From NCBI GenBank assembly GCA_007026445.1, contig VDMD01000035.1, forward strand, positions 62,001 through 126,000: a stretch of 64,000 nucleotides of DNA. Reading direction: 5' to 3'. The translations under genes were made by a program, and so were the position numbers. This DNA comes from Schizophyllum amplum. Taxonomy: Eukaryota > Basidiomycota > Agaricomycetes > Agaricales > Schizophyllaceae. Shown piece by piece: positions 58,268 through 64,000 of this stretch. Each line of letters opens with the position of its first letter. Position 1 is the first letter of the stretch. A model generated the notes under the pieces. It ran no database searches. It saw only the letters and a program-made list of their open reading frames with translations, and was not told where the DNA came from.

Positions 58268-59790
58268 TCACTGCTCGCGCTTGGGCCACAGCAGATCTGG
58301 CGCCGATGTCGTGTGTGGCGAGGCGCTGCCGCCCGTCGGGTACCCGCCGAGGCGCGGGAGAGGCGGCAGGCCGACCCGCCCTGAGAATAGGGAGCCATCG
58401 CCCCGGGTATTCGAGGACTGAGCCGTCGATGAGGTCCCGAACTCGGATGCGCGCGAGGGGAAGTCGGATGTTCGAGATGCGAAGTCGGTCGGGCGGGAGA
58501 ATTCAGTCGACCGCGAGCCAGAGAGCGCCGGCAGGTCGCTCGCTCGCGAGGAATATTCAGACGCCCGCGAGGCGTACTCCCCGCTGCGCGCGTACTCGCC
58601 ACCGCGCCCGGTGCTGCTGTTGCTGAACTCGGCCCGCCCGTAGTCGCCGCCCCTGCCGCTGCCCAGATCTCGCGAGAAGTCAGAGGCGCGGCTGCTCGTG
58701 CTGCTGCTGCCGCCGAATTCGGACGCTCGGTTGAACTCAGAGGCCCTGCTGCCGCTGAACTCCGAGGAGCGGCCGGCGAAATCCGAGCCGCGTGCGCCGT
58801 ACTCGCCCTGCACGGGCGGCAGGAACGCGCGCCCACCGCTGAAGCCGCGGCCGTCGAGTCCGAAGAGGGATGGGGCCGGCACGCCCGACGCCGAAGACAT
58901 GTTGGATGTGTTGGTGGAGCTTTGCCCCTGCCCGCCGTAGGCTCCTCCGAAGGACGCGAACGACGAGTACGGGTCGTCTCCGGGCAGCGGCGCGGGCGAT
59001 GCGCTGCCAGTCAGCCACGAAGAGCCGTGCGAAGACGAGGACGGCGAGTACGACTGCGGTCTCCGCGAGCTGCTGGAGCCCGTCCAGCCGTTCATGTATC
59101 CGTGCTGGCCGTGCGTGCTGGGCCGGTGGAGGGTGAAGTCGCTGAGGCGTTCTGGGAAATATTCGGTTTCGCGGCGTACGCCGGTGTCGGGATAGGGATA
59201 CGCGGCGGCGCGGGCGGGCGGCGTGTCACCGGCGTCATCGTCTGCAGGCCCGTGGGCTTGCTCCTGCTCTTCTGCTTCGGGGGAGCCACCGGCGTCCGTG
59301 CGGCGTCGACGGCGCGCACTGTTGTTTGGTTTGCGGCGGTAGACGTATTCAGGATATTTAGAGTTGAAGTTGTCCTTGAGATGTTTCGCCTGGTCGAGGT
59401 AGAACTGCTTCTCGGACTGCGCGATGGGTCAGAATTTCTGTGGCGCGGTGAAAGTGGCCCGGGGACTCACCAGAGGCATCTGGGTCCACTCCTTGCTTAG
59501 GATTTTGCTGATCTCGCCCGTGCGCATGCTCTGGTTTGCGGCGGAGACCTGTGGCCTGCGGCGCCTAGCAAAGATCATGAACGCGTTCATCGGGCGCTTG
59601 GGGGTGCCGTCCGCGTTGAGGGTCTGTGCGATGAGCGCCGCGTTGGGTTCGGCCTCTAGCAGGTGTCACGTTAGTGGGCGCGGGGGTGCGAGGGGGGACG
59701 CACCCGTGCGGTGCGCGTCTCGCGCGTCTCCGCGAGGATCGGGGGCGCGGGGGACGTCTGGCGGTTGGAGGTGGGCATCACTAGGGTCAT
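58268..59790 (-). CDS. HMG-box transcription factor with long Ser-rich tail
   Basis: Nuclear regulator with one SOX/ROX1-like HMG box. The box spans KRPMNAFMIFARRRRPQVS, NQSMRTGEISKILSKEWTQM, an intron (about 59417-59470), then EKQFYLDQAKHLKDNFNSKY and PEYVYRRKPNN. It is followed by a basic run. The tail contains THGQHGYMNGWTGSSSSRR and a long stretch of R-A-S-(D/E)-F-type repeats, ending SAPDLLWPKREQ at stop 58268. To join these parts one C must be added at two C5 runs (plus G runs 59741-59745 and 59279-59283). Each addition joins two frames that both look strongly coding. The start at 59790 is chosen as the first ATG of the exon before the box. Confidence 0.8.
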
Positions 59791-61384
59791 CGTGCTCGTC
59801 GGGGCGGGCGGGGGAGGGGGCGCGGCTCATAGGCTCGCGGGGAAGGACAAGAGATGTTGGCGGCGCGTTGGAAGGAAGCTAAGTATGTCTCCGCGCAGAT
59901 GTCGCCGGTTTCCTTTCCCAGCGCGCGGCAATGTTGACGTACGTACGGTCTGCGCCCGGGCCAGTCCCAGAACGGGCGCGGGGAACGATCCGGTTCGCAA
60001 GGAGGTGATCTCGTGCCAGATCTGGTTCGCCGTCGCTTGGGGAAACGGAGACAGCTGACCAGCCTGCAACACCCCATCACAGGCACCGTCACTTCTTTGT
60101 TTGTCGCTGTCCTGCTCCCAGACTTTGAGCGCAGAATTCCGTCACGGCCCCTCCGTCCTTCCGCGTCGCCGTGCACATGTCTTGCCCGCACTATGTTAAC
60201 GCGGGCAGGCCACCGCCCTTCTCACTGCACCCAGGAAATGCGCGAGAATGTCGCGAGCGTCTGCCGAGGAACATGGACGTGCGGCCAACATCGCAGGCAG
60301 ATTCGACGGAAGATGCAGATCAGCAGACCCACGCGGCCGGAGACATCACCTCAATTCAAGCGCGCTTACGTAAGCCAAATTTAAACTTCGCCTTAGTGAC
60401 ACGGAAGCAAAACTGGTTGGCCTGGAAAACAACAACGCCCGCACCCGTAATTAAATTCCCTGGTCGCTCCCATGGGTCGCGCTTCCCAATCGCGCCTGAA
60501 CAGACGTGTCGCCCCCCATTTGACGCACGGATGGAACCCTGCATCTGCTCCGACTTGCTCCGGGGTCTCTTGCTCCGCGACGTCTTCCTCTCTCGCTTCG
60601 TCTACTGCGCGTAGCACCAAACACGACGGACGCGCCACCCGAGCAGACTAGCAGCGAGATCGACGATGGCCCGGCGCCCACCTCGGCTCCTCAATCCGTG
60701 CTCTCGAGACGTATCCCCTGTCGGCTCCTCGATGCGTAGCTCCTGAGAGCGCGGCGCGATGTCAAGTCCAAACGCTGAATCTCTCGAGTCATCGACGGCG
60801 CATCAGCGCACACGATCGAGGACGTGATGGTCGCTGCACGGCGAAGAGCGGCCGCGCGGGTACAGCTCTGCGAACTGGGGACACGCAGAGCGGGGAACTT
60901 GAAGCCTGCATGAGCCGGCGGTGGTCAGCATTCGTCAGAAGGCCCTCGTCAGGCTGGCGGCGGGCAGAAATCCCTCGTCTCCTCGTGGGAGCGCGCCCAC
61001 GTCCCCCCGTCAATCCCGGAGACTGCAGGGCTGCGCGTGGTACATGATGCGATGGGGGCACGATCTGTCTCCCCCTCTGCCGTCACTACTCATGCTCCGT
61101 CACGACTCATGCTCCGTCACGACTCATGTTCAGCGCCCTGCCTTTCGTCATGTCCTGTGCAAATTCCGACATGCTCACCACGGCAGAGCACTCATCTCGG
61201 TGCGCCTGCGAGTCATGATATCTCGCTCGCCCATTTTCGTCATACCCAGCCCGCCGCCTGCTCTTATGCGTCAGCCCACCGACTCTCTCGTCATCATCCT
61301 CAGCGCCCGAAACCTCCTCTCTTGATCGACATCGGCTACGCGTTAATTGCCATCAGTGCTGCGCTTTCTGCCGTCTTCGCGCCC

Positions 61385-61545
61385 CTGCGCTTTCTGCCAT
61401 GTTCGCGCCTTCGTCAATCTAACATCGGTCCCCGCGCGTTCGTCAATCTAACATCGTTCCCCGCGCATATTCCATCATCGTTCCACGCGCGTTCTTCAAT
61501 CTAACATCTTTGCCCCGCACATCCTTCAATCTATCACTGCTCCCT
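61385..61545. repeat. ~30-bp degenerate tandem repeat
   Basis: Four to five units containing TTCGTCAATCTAACATC(G/T) and CCCCGCGC, with variable spacing. Confidence 0.75.
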
Positions 61546-61764
61546 GCCCGCCCTTCCATCATCGACACCCCTGCGACCCCCGCAAGCCCTGCACGACGAA
61601 CAGCCATCAAGATTTCCCGCGCCTGCGAGATTCCCTGCGCGTCCGAGAATCCCTGCGCGTCCGAGTGTCCGAGTTCCTGCGCGTCGAATGTCTCTGCCTC
61701 GTACCCCGTCGCGCCATCACGACTCTGCGCATCGAGCCCCGCCCTCGTCCTTGGGGTAACCCGC

Positions 61765-61885
61765 TGGCTCCTTGGGACATCTAGACCCCTCTTTGTAGCG
61801 TCTCGCTGCCTCCTTGGAGCGTCCCGCCGTCTCTTTGGGGCACCTCGCTGCCTCCTTGGATCATTGCGCTTCTTCCTTGAAGCAG
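61765..61885. repeat. 21-bp tandem repeat
   Basis: Five to six units like CCTCCTTGGAGCGTCCCGCC, diverged at several positions. The period is a multiple of three, which creates long open frames on both strands. Confidence 0.8.
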
Positions 61886-62190
61886 GCGCGCCCCCTCCTT
61901 GGAGCACGCGCGCCCCCTCTGAGCACGCGCGCAGCCCTTGCTCCCCATCAAGTCGAACAAGGCGGCACGTGACTCCTACAGCCAGTCATGTGACTCTGCC
62001 TGCGTCTTACTCTCCTGAAGCACACTCTCAATTCGCCGGCACACCCACCGCGTCAAACCGCTCGCCACCTCCATCGCTCACTACCTGGACTTGAAGCTAT
62101 ATCACCCTCACACACCCCTCCCAGTGCCGCGCTCACTGCTCCCATGTCACTCTCCGGCCTATTCGCACCCCGCTGAACAATTTGGACGCC

Positions 62191-62312
62191 GGTGGTATGG
62201 CTGTATGCTTACGGGGATATGGCCGCGTGCTTACGGGGATATGGATGCGTGCTTACGGGGATATGGACGTATGCTTACGGTCCATAGGATATGGACGAGT
62301 GCTTACGAAAAT
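62191..62312. repeat. 22-bp tandem repeat
   Basis: About four to five units of ACGGGGATATGGCCGCGTGC followed by TT, with point changes. Confidence 0.85.
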
Positions 62313-62529
62313 AGTTCCAGAACTATGACGTGCAAGTACCCTGCGCGCCCGGGGGATGGCGCCTTGCGAGACAAGGAGCGCGCCTTCTAGCAGAGTGACG
62401 ACCACGTCGTTTGGCGGCGTCTAGGCGACGACCACGGCGTCTAACGAGGTTCTTCTACCGTGGGGAAGGTCCGCAATTTCTAGCAAAATAAGTCCAGGGA
62501 TTGATTATTTCTCTGGTGCAGCAAAATCT

Positions 62530-62705
62530 GACGCGCGCGCGACTTCTAGCAGGAAGAGCTGCTCCGGGAATTCCTAGCAGGACGCACTGCACTGCTCCGC
62601 GGGACGCGTTTCTAGCAGGATGCGCTGCCCCGAACTTCTAGCAGGACGCCCTGCTACGGGGCTCTTCTAGCTAGACGAGCTGCTTCGCGCTTCTAGCAGC
62701 GCGGG
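62530..62705. repeat. Repeat block with TTCTAGCAGGA(N)GCTGC units
   Basis: Five to six units of 30-40 bp, each carrying TTCTAGCAGG and a GCTGCT/CTGC core. Units differ in length. Confidence 0.75.
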
Positions 62706-62789
62706 ATGTCGGCGCAGCGGACCCCGGCTTGCTCGGAGGCGAGCGGGGCGGGCGGAGGCGAGCGGCCCGTGAGGATCCCTCTTGGTGGC

Positions 62790-62955
62790 GGTGGCGTGGC
62801 GCGTGTTGCGTGCCAGAGGTGGTGCGCGCCAGGGGTTGGTGCGCGACAGGGGTGGTGTGAAGCTCGGTGCGTGCCAGGGATGTCGCAGTGCTTGGTGCGC
62901 GCAGGAGATGTCGCGGTGCTCGGTTTGCGACAGGGATGTCGCGGTGGTTCAAATT
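62790..62955. repeat. Repeat block with GGTGCGCGCCAGGGATG-like units
   Basis: Six to seven degenerate units of about 24 bp containing GGTGCG(C/T) and CAGGGATGTCGC. Confidence 0.75.
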
Positions 62956-64000
62956 GGTGCAGACCAGTTATGGTGCACCTGTGCAGCACGACTCCTGGAG
63001 CTAGATAGCTCGGTATACTGGGGTGGGTTGTCGGAGCTAGCTAGCTACCCGATCGCACCTGTCCTCAGTCCCAGCCAAAGCCCTAGGTCCTAGCCAGTTC
63101 TCGTGGGCTTGCAGCAACGCGTCTGGCGTCCCGGCCTATATACCAGTGTCCCGGCCCTAGTCCTAGGGTCCTGGCCGAGTCTTGGGCACGGGATACGACG
63201 GAGGAAGACGAAGACGCTGAGTCCCACCATCCCGCCTTGTCCCCGCGCCTGTCCCGGCGTCCCGGCGTCCCAGCTTGCGGTGACGATGACGTCGCAAGTC
63301 GAACACTCAAGCACGTGATTGCCGCGCGTCGTCGGCGTCGGCGACGCGCTCAACTACAAGCTCACGCTGCTCCCTTGGACGCCGTGTCTGCCACCCTCCG
63401 ATTTGCTGCACCTTACATTGAGAGGTCATGGAAGAGTCAGCCTATATTTTACATGTATCTAGAATATGCATTGAAGTGGTCGAGAGGAGTGGACACATCA
63501 TCACATGGGGTCAAGCTATAAGGTCGCGGAAGAGTGCCAATGCAGGTGTCAGAGGTACGGAGAGTGCATAGGTTGACCGGGACGAGTAGCTCGGGAGAAT
63601 GGCCCTGCATAGAGTCTGCACAGCTCGGCAACCCTCGCCACCGACACATCAGCACAACGGGGAGTAGACATTCTATCTACACATCCGCAGGTTCACATGT
63701 GTGTCTGCTCAGTGTATACTGCAGAGAGTTCTAGAATAGCGGGGCGACAAGCAACTGGACTCAGGAGGCGGCGAGAGACAGAGAACAAGAGTGACGTCAC
63801 GCCATTGTGGCGCGCAGCGGCGGCCACTTGCGAGCGCGTTGAGCGAGGACAGCGCTTCGCAGTCCACTCGGCAGCGCTCGGTAAGGTCGAGCAAAATTTC
63901 TCATACATGTACTAGTATAATAAGACTTTGACTGTAGCCCAGGTTCCACTCCGATGTCCTTTCCGCGCTGCCGGTGCTCGTGCATACACTACCTCGAGCG

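Larger units (their letters stand above)
59791..64000. other. Gene-free right edge rich in degenerate tandem repeats
   Basis: No gene recognised in 4.2 kb. The frame at 61510-62094 is a by-product of tandem repeats. Repeat blocks are listed separately. The last 600 bases (63400-64000) show no repeats and no coding signal. Confidence 0.5.

Noticed and set aside
61510..62094. 194-codon plus-strand ORF
   Set aside because: Its length is explained by 21-bp tandem repeats with a frame-neutral period; both strands are open there.

Overview
The window is nuclear DNA of a filamentous basidiomycete, most likely a mushroom-forming Agaricomycete. The evidence is GC-rich genes cut by many introns of about 45-65 nt with GTGCGT/GTAAGT-type donors, several exons of only 7-11 nt, and typical gene families: a GAL4-type regulator, HMG-box factors, fungal CaM kinase, KMT1-type H3K9 methyltransferase, FAS1 surface protein, AIM9-like mitochondrial phosphotransferases and a start-codon-split eL8 ribosomal protein gene. 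About sixteen protein-coding genes can be reconstructed exon by exon. No tRNA, rRNA or transposase gene was recognised.

Layout: 1-1539 (-) is a Zn2Cys6 regulator running off the left edge. From 5.13 to 11.13 kb and again, inverted, from 28.18 to 34.10 kb lies a duplicated module: a secreted beta-lactamase-fold serine hydrolase and a short-chain dehydrogenase transcribed divergently from a shared ~0.8 kb promoter region. The ~17 kb between the arms holds an HSP31/DJ-1 enzyme (12.4-13.3 kb), a CaMK-like kinase (14.3-16.4 kb), an FAD monooxygenase full of minisatellites (16.7-19.8 kb), a four-helix membrane protein (21.1-22.3 kb), a MITE nested inside another inverted repeat (22.6-23.7 kb), an HMG-box protein (24.3-25.3 kb) and a C2H2 regulator (26.1-27.6 kb). 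At each inner arm boundary sits a decayed fragment of a gene whose full copy lies just beyond the right arm: an AIM9-like fragment at 11.13 kb and a fasciclin tail at 28.0 kb. This suggests repeated local cassette shuffling.

To the right of the module come a GPI-type FAS1 protein (34.2-36.8 kb), a tandem AIM9-like pair of which one member has lost its catalytic residues (37.7-42.2 kb), a small two-domain alpha/beta-barrel protein (42.4-43.2 kb), eL8 with a probable intronic C/D snoRNA (43.7-44.9 kb), a complete chromo/pre-SET/SET/post-SET methyltransferase (45.7-48.3 kb), a peroxisomal 2,4-dienoyl-CoA reductase (50.6-52.3 kb), a uridine phosphorylase (52.8-54.5 kb) and an HMG-box regulator (58.3-59.8 kb). 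The last 4 kb is non-coding and rich in degenerate tandem repeats.

A cross-cutting feature: several otherwise clear genes are broken by a single missing C in a run of C. These may be assembly errors or real lesions, and they affect how every 'broken' call here should be read. Gene models are hand-spliced from the sequence, and junctions that do not resolve are flagged.
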